A DNA stretch of 64,000 bases from Thiodiazotropha sp040506975. GTDB taxonomy: Bacteria; Pseudomonadota; Gammaproteobacteria; Chromatiales; Chromatiaceae. Within the stretch, counting starts at the first letter, position 1, and every line of letters starts with the position of its first letter. Location of the stretch: assembly GCA_965211775.1 (NCBI GenBank), contig OZ242974.1, positions 1,426,001 to 1,490,000 of the forward strand, read 5' to 3'. Positions 36,572 through 45,925 of the stretch are shown in pieces. Below the pieces are notes generated by a model. That model did no database searches and had not been told where the DNA came from. It saw only the letters and a program-made list of their open reading frames with translations. The position numbers and the translations under genes are program-made.

Positions 36572-37051
36572 ATGAGCATACGTACCATTGCAATACTTAT
36601 AGCAACACACTGCATAGTGGGTGTATTAGGGGTCGGTGTCGGCATCTACGCGTTGCCTATACTTACCGCACCTCCTGCTCCCAGCGAATCCGAGATAAAG
36701 GCAATGTCTTCGCAAGCCAGGTATACCACATCATTTCGCAGGGATCTGAAAGGCAGCGATGCTTTCCATTGGGGAGAAGGTACGGTTGCGATTGGTAAAG
36801 AATTTATAACGTTCATGGGCAAACTTGCACCTGGCCCAGACTACAAGCTCTATCTTTCTCCTGAATATGTTGAGACCGAAGATGATTTCAATCGTTTGAA
36901 GACTGCTATGGTTCGTGTGGGTGATGTAAAAACATTCGAGAACTTCGCAGTAGATGTTCCGGCTGGTATAGATCCGTCTGGTTACAATAGTGTTATTGTT
37001 TGGTGTGAGTCTTTTGGCGAATTCATCACATCGGCCATGTATCGTGAATGA
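36572..37051 (+). CDS. membrane-anchored DM13-domain protein
   Basis: A 159-residue protein. An N-terminal hydrophobic helix (about 5-32) anchors or exports it. The remainder, RRDLKGSDAFHWGEGTVAIG then LAPGPDYKLYLSP and VIVWCESFGEFITSA, is a DM13 domain with its single conserved Cys in WCESF. DM13 domains are proposed to take part in redox chemistry. ATG 36572 preferred to an in-frame GTG at 36560. Stands alone. Confidence 0.83.
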   Translation: MSIRTIAILIATHCIVGVLGVGVGIYALPILTAPPAPSESEIKAMSSQARYTTSFRRDLKGSDAFHWGEGTVAIGKEFITFMGKLAPGPDYKLYLSPEYVETEDDFNRLKTAMVRVGDVKTFENFAVDVPAGIDPSGYNSVIVWCESFGEFITSAMYRE

Positions 37052-37149
37052 AATCAACTATACCTGATTGCCACTGCAAGGCGTACTAATGAAACCTCAA
37101 GCGAACGTTTGTACACTAGGAGTAACTGGACAGGCCCAATAATAGCACC

Positions 37150-37695
37150 ATGAAAATAAGGGAGTCCAAAGAGGCTGATAAACTCGGAATTGAAAGCGTA
37201 CATATCCAGGCTTTTGGAAAAAAAGAAGGCCCGGAAATTGCAGGATTGGTTAATGATTTGCTTAAGGACGAAACAGCATTTCCATTGTTGTCGCTGGTGG
37301 CTATCGTAAACGGAAGGATTGTCGGTCATGTGCTCTATACAAACGCATTGGTGACACAAACTGCCGGATTTGTTTCGGCACAGCTACTGGCGCCGTTAGG
37401 GGTCTTGCCGGAAGCTCAAAACCAGGGAATTGCGGCTCAACTCATTAATGAGGGGACAAAACGATTAACTAAATCAGGCGTGGAATTGCTGTTTGTTCTT
37501 GGGCATCCGAAATATTATCCACGCTATGGTTTCAGAGCAGCCGGAATTATAGGGTTTGAAGCTCCCTATCCGATAGCTGGGGAAAATGCAGATGCCTGGA
37601 TGGTATTGGAGCTGAAAAAAGGGATTATCGGGAGGGTTAAGGGAAAGATTCAATGTGCAAAAGTATTAAATCAACCGCAATACTGGCGCGAATGA
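37150..37695 (+). CDS. GNAT-family N-acetyltransferase (YhbS-like)
   Basis: A 181-residue protein. It shows GHVLYTNALV, then LAPLGVLPEAQNQGIAAQLINEG (acetyl-CoA pyrophosphate loop QNQGIA) and LFVLGHPKYYPRYGFRAA, the YhbS-type signature. Substrate unknown. It lies between DM13 and DUF454 genes without an operon relation. Confidence 0.88.
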   Translation: MKIRESKEADKLGIESVHIQAFGKKEGPEIAGLVNDLLKDETAFPLLSLVAIVNGRIVGHVLYTNALVTQTAGFVSAQLLAPLGVLPEAQNQGIAAQLINEGTKRLTKSGVELLFVLGHPKYYPRYGFRAAGIIGFEAPYPIAGENADAWMVLELKKGIIGRVKGKIQCAKVLNQPQYWRE

Positions 37696-37856
37696 AATTG
37701 TGGACAATCACAACCAATCGACACGAAGAAGCGCAATGGCACGTTATAAGGATTGGATCGGTGCAAGAGAAAATGGTGTAGATTGCACTTATTCAAAAAA
37801 ATTCAGTAACCCCGCATATACGTCATCCACGCATTATCGGACTCAATATTGATCAC

Positions 37857-38225
37857 ATGAATGACCTGACCCGCTGGGCTGCATTGATACTTGCCTATCT
37901 CTTTCTGGCGCTCGCGGTGATTGGCGTCATTCTTCCCGGATTGCCAACGGTGCCGTTTCTGCTGTTGGCCGCCTGGTTTGCCGCAAAAGGATCAGAGCGA
38001 CTGCATCGTTGGCTCTACGCTCATCCGCATTTTGGAAAGCTATTGGTTGATTGGGAGCGGCAAGGGGCCATTTCACGCTCCAGTAAAGTTACGGCTGTGA
38101 TACTGCTCATCGCAGCATGGGTGGTCATGTACCTGAGAATCAGCAGTCCATGGGTTATGGCGGGACTAACCGCGTTGTTTGTATCAATTATGGCTTTTCT
38201 TCTCACAAGACCTGAACCGCGTTAG
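37857..38225 (+). CDS. ybaN: YbaN/DUF454-family inner-membrane protein
   Basis: A 122-residue protein with GVILPGLPTVPFLLLAAWFAAKGSERLHRWL (about 21-51), the DUF454 signature, and hydrophobic helices at about 8-45 and 76-115. Function unknown in all members. The frame ends 14 bp from the convergent gene. Confidence 0.9.
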   Translation: MNDLTRWAALILAYLFLALAVIGVILPGLPTVPFLLLAAWFAAKGSERLHRWLYAHPHFGKLLVDWERQGAISRSSKVTAVILLIAAWVVMYLRISSPWVMAGLTALFVSIMAFLLTRPEPR

Positions 38226-38239
38226 AGCGCGGACGTCGA

Positions 38240-39331
38240 TTACCGGCTCCAAAAGATAGGCACCGTACTACGGGTTTTTCCTCGCGAGAGTGGATAGCGA
38301 GGTTCACGTTTCCAGACAACCACATCCATCGGATTCACTGCCAGGGACAAATCCTCATGATCCACATAATCGATGAGTGACTGCGCCAGTCTGCGTGCCT
38401 GTTTGCGCCTGGTATCCGATGCAGGCAAGCCGGCGCAAGGCGCTATGATGACATTATTGTGCTTAAGGAAGGGTTGCACCCATTCCGGCAGTTTTTTCTC
38501 CCTCAACTGTTCTTTGGGCAGTGTAATGGCCGCACCTCTTACGCGATTCTCCAGCAACGCCTGGAGTAATGCGGAATAATCGATGTTACCGCTACGCGAT
38601 GTGTTTACGATAAACGGGCGGTTTCTGGCAAAGTAGAGTTCCTTGCCCTTGAATACCTTCTCCTCGCCTGCGGTATGAATACTGATCACATCGGAGTGTT
38701 CCAGCACCTCGCTCAGTTGATTGTATTCAATCACCGGTTTCTCAAGCGGTGAGCGCTGGTGGAAGTTTTCATAGACGGTACGGAGATGTGAATCATAGCC
38801 GATCACTCGTTGACAGTGAGGGCGTATTTCCGTGGCTACAACCTGGGCAACGTTTCCACATCCGATAAGACCGATTACGAGATTGGCCAATTCGAAGCCG
38901 GTCAATCCATCGTTCTCCAGCTCTGATAAGTTCTGCACTATCAAGGCCTTCTTGGAATCTCGCGTGCGGAAGGCCCTGCTGATCAGTTTTACCATTAAGC
39001 GAACAGCCAGGTTTGCCACTTCATAGCTGTTGCCATATTCAGTGACCTTGACCAAAATCCCATTGCGCGAGGCATCCGCGATGTCGATCTTGGTGATGTC
39101 ATCGCCGAATACGCCGATCACCCTGAGATGTTTGCCGGCGGATTCCAACATTTCGAAATTGATCGAAACCTTACTGCGGACCAGGACGGCCGAATAGTCT
39201 CCCAGCTCCAGCAGCGGCCTTAGGATGCGTTTTTTCGGCGAGATGATATCAGCCTCGAATTTCGCCTCCTGGAAGAGGTCAAGTACCAAAGGAGAGAGTT
39301 CACTGTCTAGGAGAACGCGTCGGTTTTTCAT
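38240..39331 (-). CDS. D-2-hydroxyacid dehydrogenase-like protein, divergent active site
   Basis: A 363-residue protein with the two-domain fold of the D-3-phosphoglycerate dehydrogenase family. GNSYEVANLAVRLMVKLISRA and VIGLIGCGNVAQVVATEIRPHCQRVIGYD (Rossmann, about 150-178) are present. VNTSRSGNIDYSALLQALLENRVRGAA aligns with the NTARGG block, so the catalytic Arg is present. The catalytic His of the usual PHxGxxT is replaced by Cys (APCAGLPASDTRRK), and the DxxxxEP block reads TLPKEQL. This suggests changed chemistry or a non-catalytic role. Confidence 0.82.
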   Translation of the reverse strand: MKNRRVLLDSELSPLVLDLFQEAKFEADIISPKKRILRPLLELGDYSAVLVRSKVSINFEMLESAGKHLRVIGVFGDDITKIDIADASRNGILVKVTEYGNSYEVANLAVRLMVKLISRAFRTRDSKKALIVQNLSELENDGLTGFELANLVIGLIGCGNVAQVVATEIRPHCQRVIGYDSHLRTVYENFHQRSPLEKPVIEYNQLSEVLEHSDVISIHTAGEEKVFKGKELYFARNRPFIVNTSRSGNIDYSALLQALLENRVRGAAITLPKEQLREKKLPEWVQPFLKHNNVIIAPCAGLPASDTRRKQARRLAQSLIDYVDHEDLSLAVNPMDVVVWKREPRYPLSRGKTRSTVPIFWSR

Positions 39332-39705
39332 CCAGCCACCTTGATGTCAATAATGGGTGTAGAGAACAGTTCCAAAATGTGAGGTTACTACAAAAATTAT
39401 TGTGCGTAGCAGCAGACGATCTGCATTGGATACGTGAATCTCTGTTTTTTGTTCTTTAAGTCAAGGTACTGGAGAAGTCATAACCAGTCCAATAAGTGTT
39501 GCTTCAGGATCGGTTGAAATGAGTATGTTATTGCAACGGAGGTATTGGTTGTTCTGTTTGCGGTTCGTCAATTGTGACGAATAACCATCTATTCACTCCA
39601 TATGATTGATGTCGAGATTTACCCTATCACGCTTCACCAATAGCATTGACGATAGCTTCACACTGAGGTTGACCGGCGCCTGGTTTGCCTTCGCTGTCGC
39701 ATTGC
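39332..39705. other. intergenic, no gene seen
   Basis: No open frame with a plausible start or recognisable protein. Probably the leader of the minus-strand dehydrogenase-like gene and the tail of the next unit. Confidence 0.5.
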
Positions 39706-39726
39706 ATTAGTGTTACCAGGCCCTAG
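39706..39726. repeat. 21-bp stop-codon motif (copy 2)
   Basis: Matches 29537-29557 in 20 of 21 positions (TAGTGTTACCAGGCCCTAG core). The minus-strand stop codon of the next gene lies in it exactly as in copy 1. Confidence 0.6.
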
Positions 39727-40187
39727 TAGGTTGAAAACAGCTTGTTGAGTTTTGTGCCGATACGCTCAAGTTCCCTTATCGTGTAGTCGTAATCGACCTT
39801 ATCCCGACTAAATGTTGGTTGGTCGCTTTCCTTGGTCGAGCGGTAATCCTCCTCGTCACTCTTGAGATAACCGCAGATTGAGCGTAGCTGGCTGATTGCC
39901 TGTTTTAGTGTTTGCGTATAGTCAATCAATGTTTGTTGAAGTTCGGCCGCATTTCTTAAAGGCAGATCATCTTCGGCGACACTACTGATCTGCTCAACCA
40001 ATCCTGCAAGTTCATCCTGCAGTGTATTCAGTCTTTGCTCATAATCGCTGTACAGCGAGTTCGTTTTACCCTTCAGGGCGTAGAGAATCATGCGGTATGA
40101 AGTAATGCCGAAAAGAGCGCCATGTATTTCGGCATACTGACGATGGATATCCGAGACACTACATCCTAAATTGATGATTTTAGACAT
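39723..40187 (-). CDS. hypothetical helical protein
   Basis: A 154-residue protein, mostly predicted helix and coiled coil (SLYSDYEQRLNTLQDELAGL, LQQTLIDYTQTLKQAISQL). No signal peptide, no membrane span, no recognised domain. ATG 40187 (MSKIINLG) is the likelier start; 40196 is in frame. It follows the small membrane-protein gene by about 24 bp, so the two likely form an operon. Confidence 0.65.
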   Translation of the reverse strand: MSKIINLGCSVSDIHRQYAEIHGALFGITSYRMILYALKGKTNSLYSDYEQRLNTLQDELAGLVEQISSVAEDDLPLRNAAELQQTLIDYTQTLKQAISQLRSICGYLKSDEEDYRSTKESDQPTFSRDKVDYDYTIRELERIGTKLNKLFSTY

Positions 40188-40211
40188 CTGCAGCAATCAA
40201 CCTCAATGTTG

Positions 40212-40466
40212 TTATGCCTTATTGTCAGGCTCTTGGCGAAGATGTTGCTGGTAGCGTGACTTCAGCCATACACCTAACACCATCATGCCGAGTGCGATGG
40301 ATGTCAGGATGAAATCAAGTTGTTTGTTCACCACGTACATGGCTGCGGCGATCAGCGCGGTCACCCAGAATACCACCACGACGATGACCCATCGATTCTT
40401 AAGGCTGTCACGCTGTTTCTCCCAGGCGAGCCGATCGCTTCCCGGTTTCTGTTTGTGTTCTCCCAT
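40212..40466 (-). CDS. small two-span membrane protein, unknown
   Basis: An 84-residue protein with a charged N-terminus and two helices (WVIVVVVFWVTALIAAAMYV, FILTSIALGMMVLGVWL). No family recognised. First gene of a probable two-gene unit with the coiled-coil protein. Confidence 0.65.
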   Translation of the reverse strand: MGEHKQKPGSDRLAWEKQRDSLKNRWVIVVVVFWVTALIAAAMYVVNKQLDFILTSIALGMMVLGVWLKSRYQQHLRQEPDNKA

Positions 40467-40933
40467 AATCTTGCAACCTTAGTGAGATGTTTCCAGCATT
40501 CAACGGGATTGTACACGATCCAGGCGCAATTTCTCCTGGAGGTTAATCCCATAGTGTTCTTAAGGATGCGTTAATTTGATTGGTGGCAAGCTATACATTT
40601 AAATGATGACATATATCGTCTACATCTTAAAAACAACATTGCATTATCGATATTGGTTGAATTCTAAAGGGAAAAGTTGAATGCATGGCACGATATATCG
40701 CCCTTTATGGACCGGAAAGGAATTACACGCTGCTCCTCCGAGAGCGGTAACTGCTGCTTTCATGCTCCACATCAGGAGAAAAAAAGTCCATAATCGAAGT
40801 GCAGTGGATGGGTTTGTTTCAAGATGTCAAAACTTAGCCGGGTGAATTTCGCAAAAGATGCCGGGAGCGAACTTTGCCTTATGCCCTATATCCCATTGCC
40901 ATTAGTGTTAAGGCCGCATGATTGGTATGGCTT
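40467..40933. other. intergenic, no gene seen
   Basis: AT-rich near 40580-40680. No convincing frame on either strand; holds divergent leaders for the genes at 40466 (-) and 40934 (+). Confidence 0.5.
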
Positions 40934-41548
40934 ATGTTCGTCACAGAGTTTCTGATAACTTCTCTGATTGTGGTAATGATACCGGGCACCGGTGTGCTCT
41001 ATACCGTCTCCACGGGCCTGACCAAAGGGTGGCGCGCGAGTATTTTCGCCGCGCTTGGCTGTACCCTTGGAATCGTGCCTCATTTGTTGGCCAGCGTGTT
41101 CGGGTTGGCGGCCATATTGTACGCTAGTGCCCTGGCGTTTCAGGTATTTAAGTTTCTGGGGGTATGCTATCTGGTTTATCTGGCCTGGAGCATGTGGAAT
41201 GAATCCGGCGCCATACATTTCAACAGCAAGCCAGATACCGATAGCTATGGAAAAATTGCCATGCAGGCTATATTGATCAATATCTTGAACCCCAAACTCT
41301 CGATTTTCTTCCTTGCATTTCTACCGCAATTCGTTCCGAGCGGTGCGTCATCACCTATCTCATACATGCTGGCATCAAGCGCAATTTTTATGGCTATGAC
41401 CCTGGTTGTCTTTGTTGGTTACGGAGTCCTGGCGAACCAAGTGCGTCAATATGTTTCGCGGTCGCCCGGCATGGTTCAAGGGGTACAGAAGGTATTTTCC
41501 GGATTGTTCCTTGCGATGGGCGTCAAACTGGCGGCTATGGAACGATAA
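40934..41548 (+). CDS. LysE/RhtB-family amino-acid exporter
   Basis: A 204-residue protein with six hydrophobic segments. LIVVMIPGTGVLYTVSTGLTKGW (about 11-33) is the conserved PGP-like loop, and NPKLSIFFLAFLPQFV (about 121-136) is the second family signature. ATG 40934 was preferred over a TTG at 40922. It would export amino acids or homoserine lactone-like compounds; substrate unknown. Confidence 0.9.
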   Translation: MFVTEFLITSLIVVMIPGTGVLYTVSTGLTKGWRASIFAALGCTLGIVPHLLASVFGLAAILYASALAFQVFKFLGVCYLVYLAWSMWNESGAIHFNSKPDTDSYGKIAMQAILINILNPKLSIFFLAFLPQFVPSGASSPISYMLASSAIFMAMTLVVFVGYGVLANQVRQYVSRSPGMVQGVQKVFSGLFLAMGVKLAAMER

Positions 41549-41757
41549 AAAACGATTGCGGCAGCAATGGGATATGTGAAAATCGAACTGTCTGTTCTGC
41601 GGGGTGTGTAAGATGCGAGCTTCGGAAACAAATAATCATAATGCGATAGCGTATTACCTTACAGCATAGTGAGACCAAGAATGGCAATACCATGTATTGA
41701 ACCAGGGCTGTTCGGATTGGAGCTGACAGGTTTCATAACTGAACTGGTCAGCATGAC

Positions 41758-42189
41758 ATGAGGCTCTGGTCAATCCATCCAAAGTACCTGGATTCAAAAG
41801 GTTTGGTGGCATTGTGGAGAGAGGCGCTGCTGGCACAAAAGGTTTTGCAGGGTAACACCGTCGGTTATGCCAACCATCCTCAACTCACCAGGTTTAAGGC
41901 ATCAAGAAATCCGCTTGGAGCCGTTGCGACCTATCTACGGCAAATTGCCGGTGAGGCCGAAAAACGTGGTTACAAATTCGATAAAAGTAAAATCCTCAAT
42001 AAAAGCGTGCGTACCCGGTTGTATGTTACAGAGGGTCAAATAAACTATGAATTCAGGCATTTATTGAAAAAGCTAAGCGAGCGGGACCCTGTTGCCTACG
42101 CGGCTTTAAGAAGCGCATCAACCATAAAGCCACACCCATTATTCAAACTCCGCAAAGGACATGTCGAGGCGTGGGAAATCAGGCAATGA
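41758..42189 (+). CDS. pyrimidine-dimer DNA glycosylase family protein
   Basis: A 143-residue protein of the T4 endonuclease V-like family (PF03013). It begins MRLWSIHPKYLDSKGLVALW with the family's REALLAQKVL, GYANHPQLTRF and YEFRHLLKKL. Such enzymes cleave the glycosyl bond at UV dimers. The start is supported by the strictly conserved N-terminus. Adjacent genes are unrelated. Confidence 0.88.
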   Translation: MRLWSIHPKYLDSKGLVALWREALLAQKVLQGNTVGYANHPQLTRFKASRNPLGAVATYLRQIAGEAEKRGYKFDKSKILNKSVRTRLYVTEGQINYEFRHLLKKLSERDPVAYAALRSASTIKPHPLFKLRKGHVEAWEIRQ

Positions 42190-42248
42190 TTTTGTAATCG
42201 CAGATTGGCTTCAGTATCTTTCATCCATTGTCTTCGTTCTCTGTCAAT

Positions 42249-42827
42249 TCAGCGAAACAGCAGAGAGACCTCTTTGAACTTCGGGTTGTTGGCGTCCCCC
42301 ATCCACTCGAACGCAACCGATTCACTGTTAGTGACCTGAACGCCATTTAAACGCATCCGTTGAAGTGCGTTTTTTCGGTGATGGGGATTGCGTGAAGAGA
42401 CGGCGTCCTCAACCACGAACACCTGATAACCCCATTGCTGCAGCCCGGATGCAGTCTGCAGGACACAGATATGGGCTTCGAGACCGACAATTACGACCTG
42501 TTTCCGATTGCCGTTGTCTGTCAGTTCCTCTTCGAATCCCGGGGCGGTACAACAGGAGAAGGTCAGTTTGTCTTTTGCCTTTGTGTGCGGCGGCAGGTGT
42601 TTGGCGATTTGCGGCAGGGTGTTGCCAAGCCCCTTGCCATAGTGTTCGGATAGGATGATGGGCACCTCCAGCGCACTTGCCGCCTGGCTGAGTCTGACGA
42701 TATTGGTAACCATTTGGTCCAGGTCGGGCTTTGGCATTGCCTTTGTAAGCCTCTCCTGAGTATTGATGATCAACAGTTGACTGGTTTTGGCATGAGTCAA
42801 CGGTAATTCACACTTGCTCTTGGACAT
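42249..42827 (-). CDS. isochorismatase-like hydrolase, catalytic Asp replaced
   Basis: A 192-residue protein. The catalytic Cys is present in VIVGLEAHICVLQTA (about 116-130) and the Lys in DKLTFSC. The usual N-terminal VVDxQ Asp is Asn here (LLIINTQERL, about 19-28). This resembles YcaC-like members, but the missing Asp makes hydrolase activity doubtful. AGGGAGATC precedes the ATG at 42827. Confidence 0.85.
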   Translation of the reverse strand: MSKSKCELPLTHAKTSQLLIINTQERLTKAMPKPDLDQMVTNIVRLSQAASALEVPIILSEHYGKGLGNTLPQIAKHLPPHTKAKDKLTFSCCTAPGFEEELTDNGNRKQVVIVGLEAHICVLQTASGLQQWGYQVFVVEDAVSSRNPHHRKNALQRMRLNGVQVTNSESVAFEWMGDANNPKFKEVSLLFR

Positions 42828-42898
42828 GATCTCCCTCACTTTTATAGTTATTCGCTGTGCTGCGAAATTTAACCGGGGAGCAGCAACAGGTTGGTAGC

Positions 42899-43567
42899 TT
42901 AGAACTCAAACACCACGGGTGCCGGTGCATTGATCAACGGCGTCAGCTCCGTTTCCAAAATGCTCTCTTCCTGAAAGATCTTATCGGCATGCCGGGTGAT
43001 CAACATGCACTCCATCACCGGTGCCGTGCCGATGACGACAAAAAGTCGCCCACCGGCATTCAGCTGTTGACGGAAGACTTCAGCCTGTTGACTGGTGGGC
43101 AGGGAGCCGGTGACGGCTATCGCGTCAAAAGGCCCCTGTTCCAGCGGGCCGGCAAGGGCATCTCCGTTGATCAGGGTGATATTTCGAATACCTTGCTGTC
43201 CGAGTTTCTCTATGGTCTGCTCGGTAAATTCATTGTGGAAGTCGATGGAGACCACCGCTTGAGCCAGGTTTGCCAGGCAGGCTGTGAGGTAACCGCTGCC
43301 GGTACCCACTTCCAGTACCTTGTCTGTCGGTTGGATGGCCAGGGCCTGCATCAATTTGGCTTCGATTCGGGGGAACATCATGTGCTGCCCCTGTCCGATG
43401 GGGACCTCGATATCGGCATATGCCAGATCCCGGTAGGATTGCGGAACATAATGTTCCCGTGGAAGAGATTCCATCAGCGAGAGTACGCGCGGATCGAGTA
43501 CCTCCCAGGGACGGATCTGCTGTTCCACCATGTTGAATCGTGCTTTCTCGAAGCTGCTTGCCATCAT
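42899..43567 (-). CDS. pcm: protein-L-isoaspartate O-methyltransferase
   Basis: A 222-residue SAM methyltransferase. Seen: ARFNMVEQQIRPWEVLD, IGQGQHMMFPRIEAKLMQAL, LEVGTGSGYLTACLA (about 86-100, SAM site) and FDAIAVTGSLP. It is the bacterial PIMT-type that repairs or regulates aged Asp/Asn. This subtype usually lies before tolC; the upstream side here is a long spacer, then the thiC leader. Confidence 0.9.
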   Translation of the reverse strand: MMASSFEKARFNMVEQQIRPWEVLDPRVLSLMESLPREHYVPQSYRDLAYADIEVPIGQGQHMMFPRIEAKLMQALAIQPTDKVLEVGTGSGYLTACLANLAQAVVSIDFHNEFTEQTIEKLGQQGIRNITLINGDALAGPLEQGPFDAIAVTGSLPTSQQAEVFRQQLNAGGRLFVVIGTAPVMECMLITRHADKIFQEESILETELTPLINAPAPVVFEF

Positions 43568-43899
43568 GAAAATATCCTGGTTATTAATATGGTTTAATGC
43601 GGCAGAGGATTAAGACTACGTATTTTATTACCTCCGGGCAAGATTCTCCTGAGCGATTTTATCCGATCAAGCGGGCCAGACTCCGTCACTCTGTGGGGTA
43701 TTTCGATACAGGTATCTGACCTCCGGATTGAATGGCCGGCTCTATTTGTAGAGATAACTTACTGTTTATAAAGCTTATCTTGTAATGTGGACGGCTGGCT
43801 TGGAATGATTACCGCCATTACTGTGCGTGTTCTGTCGAACCGCCATCCGCTTAATCTTGGTTCACCGCTGTGGAATCGGGTTATACTGCGCGGATTGGC
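43568..43899. other. spacer between pcm and the thiC leader
   Basis: No gene seen. The -10-like TATACT at 43882-43887 is a likely promoter element for the riboswitch transcript; its -35 is not clear. Confidence 0.5.
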
Positions 43900-43995
43900 A
43901 GGCTGGGGGTGTCCGTGGCGGGTGGCCGTCTTGGGCTGAGAAAGACCCTTACTACCTGATCCGGTTAATACCGGCGGAGGGAAGCTGAAACCTTA
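43900..43995 (+). promoter_or_regulatory. TPP riboswitch upstream of thiC
   Basis: The conserved core is present: GGGCTGAGA (about 43933-43941), ACCCTTACTACCTGATCCGG, then TAATACCGGCGGAGGGAA, the classic thi-box end. It binds thiamine pyrophosphate. The TGAAACCT at 43986-43993 is complementary to AGGTTTCA at 44025-44032, which carries the thiC ribosome site, so translational shut-off is the probable output. Confidence 0.93.
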
Positions 43996-44035
43996 CTGGG
44001 CTCATCTTCGCCGCTGCCGCAGCGAGGTTTCAAGC

Positions 44036-45925
44036 ATGAGCGTAATCCCTGAAGATTTCATTAAAAAGACCGCCACGCTTTCCGAGGCGGTGACCGGCCC
44101 CTTCTATAAATCTCGCAAAATCCATGTCAATGGCTCCCGCCCGGATATCCGCGTGCCCATGCGTGAAATCAGCCAGGAGGCGACAGCCGCCAGCTTTGGG
44201 ACCGAGGAGAATCCGCCGATCCCTGTCTATGATACATCAGGCCCCTTCACCGATCCGGCCCATAAGATAGATCTGCTCAAGGGGATGCCCGACCTCCGCT
44301 CCGGCTGGATTCAGGAGCGTGGCGACAGCGAGCTGCTTGACGGCCCCAGTTCGGGATACGGCCGGGTGCGGCAGAATGACCCTGCCCTTGCCCATCTTCG
44401 TTTCGAACATATTCATGCCCCGCGACGGGCGAAATCCGGGAAAAATGTCACCCAAATGCACTATGCCCGCCAGGGAATCATTACCCCCGAAATGGAGTTC
44501 GTGGCTATCCGGGAAAATTGCCGCCTGCAGGAACTGCGTGATGATCCGCGTTATGCCAAACTGCTGCGTCAGCATCAGGGAGAGCCCTTCGGCGCCCGTA
44601 TCCCCGATGAAATCACACCGGAGTTCGTGCGCGATGAACTGGCGGTCGGACGGGCAATCATTCCCGCCAATATCAACCATCCCGAGTTGGAACCGATGAT
44701 CATCGGCCGCAACTTCCGGGTCAAGATCAATACCAATATAGGCAACAGCGCCATTACCTCGTCCATACAGGAGGAGGTGGAGAAGATGGCCTGGTCGGCC
44801 CGCTGGGGCGGCGATACCCTGATGGACCTTTCCACCGGCGACAACATCCATGAAACCCGGGAGTGGATATTGCGCAACGCCCCCATGCCGATCGGCACCG
44901 TGCCCATCTACCAGGCGCTGGAGAAGGTCAACGGCAAAGCGGAAGAGCTGAGCTGGGAGATTATGCGCGATACCCTCATCGAGCAGGCGGAGCAGGGGGT
45001 TGATTATTTCACCATTCATGCCGGCGTATTGCTGCGTTATGTCCCTTTGACTGCCGAGCGGGTTACCGGCATCGTCTCCCGCGGCGGCTCGATCCTGGCC
45101 AAATGGTGCCTGGCCCACCATCAGGAGAACTTTCTCTACACCCACTTCGAGGAGATCTGTGAGATCATGAAGGCCTACGACGTGGCCTTCTCCCTGGGTG
45201 ACGGTCTGCGTCCCGGCTGCCTGGCCGACGCCAACGATGCCGCCCAGTTCGGCGAACTGGAGACCCTGGGCGAACTGACCAGGATTGCCTGGGAACACGA
45301 TGTACAGGTAATGATCGAGGGCCCGGGTCATGTGCCGATGCAGATGATCAAGGAGAACATGGACAAGGAACTGCAGGACTGCCTCGAAGCGCCCTTCTAT
45401 ACCCTGGGCCCCCTGGTCACCGACATCTCCCCCGGCTACGACCATTTCAGTTCCGGAATCGGCGCTGCTCAGATCGGCTGGTACGGTACCGCCATGCTCT
45501 GCTATGTGACACCCAAGGAACACCTGGGGTTGCCCAATAAAGAGGATGTTCGCGAAGGGATAATTACCTACAAAGTCGCCGCTCATGCCGCGGATCTGGC
45601 GAAAGGCTTTCCCGGTGTCCAGTTGCAGGATAACGCCATGTCCAAGGCACGATTCGAGTTTCGCTGGAGCGATCAGTTCGCCCTCAGCCTCGATCCTGAG
45701 AAGGCGATGGCATTTCACGATGAGACCCTGCCCCACCAGGCCCATAAAGTGGCCCATTTCTGCTCCATGTGCGGGCCACACTTCTGCTCCATGAAGATCA
45801 CCCAGGATGTGAGGGAATACGCCCGTTCCCAAGGGGTTGGCGAGGATCAGGCACTGCAACAGGGAATGCAGGAGAAGGCGGTGGAGTTCAAACACCAGGG
45901 TGGTGAGATCTATAAGGAGCTATGA
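44036..45925 (+). CDS. thiC: phosphomethylpyrimidine synthase ThiC
   Basis: A 629-residue radical-SAM enzyme that makes the HMP-P pyrimidine moiety of thiamine from AIR. Markers: SRPDIRVPMREI, GNSAITSSIQEEVEKMAWSARWGGDT, MPIGTVPIYQALEKV, FTIHAGVL, EGPGHVPMQMIKENMD, TDISPGYDHFSSGIGAA and the C-terminal cluster motif FCSMCGPHFCSMKIT (4Fe-4S ligands, CxxCxxxxC). Length and N-terminal domain are full. Governed by the TPP riboswitch. The stop overlaps the next gene by 4 bp. Confidence 0.98.
   Translation: MSVIPEDFIKKTATLSEAVTGPFYKSRKIHVNGSRPDIRVPMREISQEATAASFGTEENPPIPVYDTSGPFTDPAHKIDLLKGMPDLRSGWIQERGDSELLDGPSSGYGRVRQNDPALAHLRFEHIHAPRRAKSGKNVTQMHYARQGIITPEMEFVAIRENCRLQELRDDPRYAKLLRQHQGEPFGARIPDEITPEFVRDELAVGRAIIPANINHPELEPMIIGRNFRVKINTNIGNSAITSSIQEEVEKMAWSARWGGDTLMDLSTGDNIHETREWILRNAPMPIGTVPIYQALEKVNGKAEELSWEIMRDTLIEQAEQGVDYFTIHAGVLLRYVPLTAERVTGIVSRGGSILAKWCLAHHQENFLYTHFEEICEIMKAYDVAFSLGDGLRPGCLADANDAAQFGELETLGELTRIAWEHDVQVMIEGPGHVPMQMIKENMDKELQDCLEAPFYTLGPLVTDISPGYDHFSSGIGAAQIGWYGTAMLCYVTPKEHLGLPNKEDVREGIITYKVAAHAADLAKGFPGVQLQDNAMSKARFEFRWSDQFALSLDPEKAMAFHDETLPHQAHKVAHFCSMCGPHFCSMKITQDVREYARSQGVGEDQALQQGMQEKAVEFKHQGGEIYKEL

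Noticed and set aside
44237..45895. 552-codon frame antisense to thiC
   Set aside because: A GC-bias shadow; thiC on the other strand has every catalytic motif.
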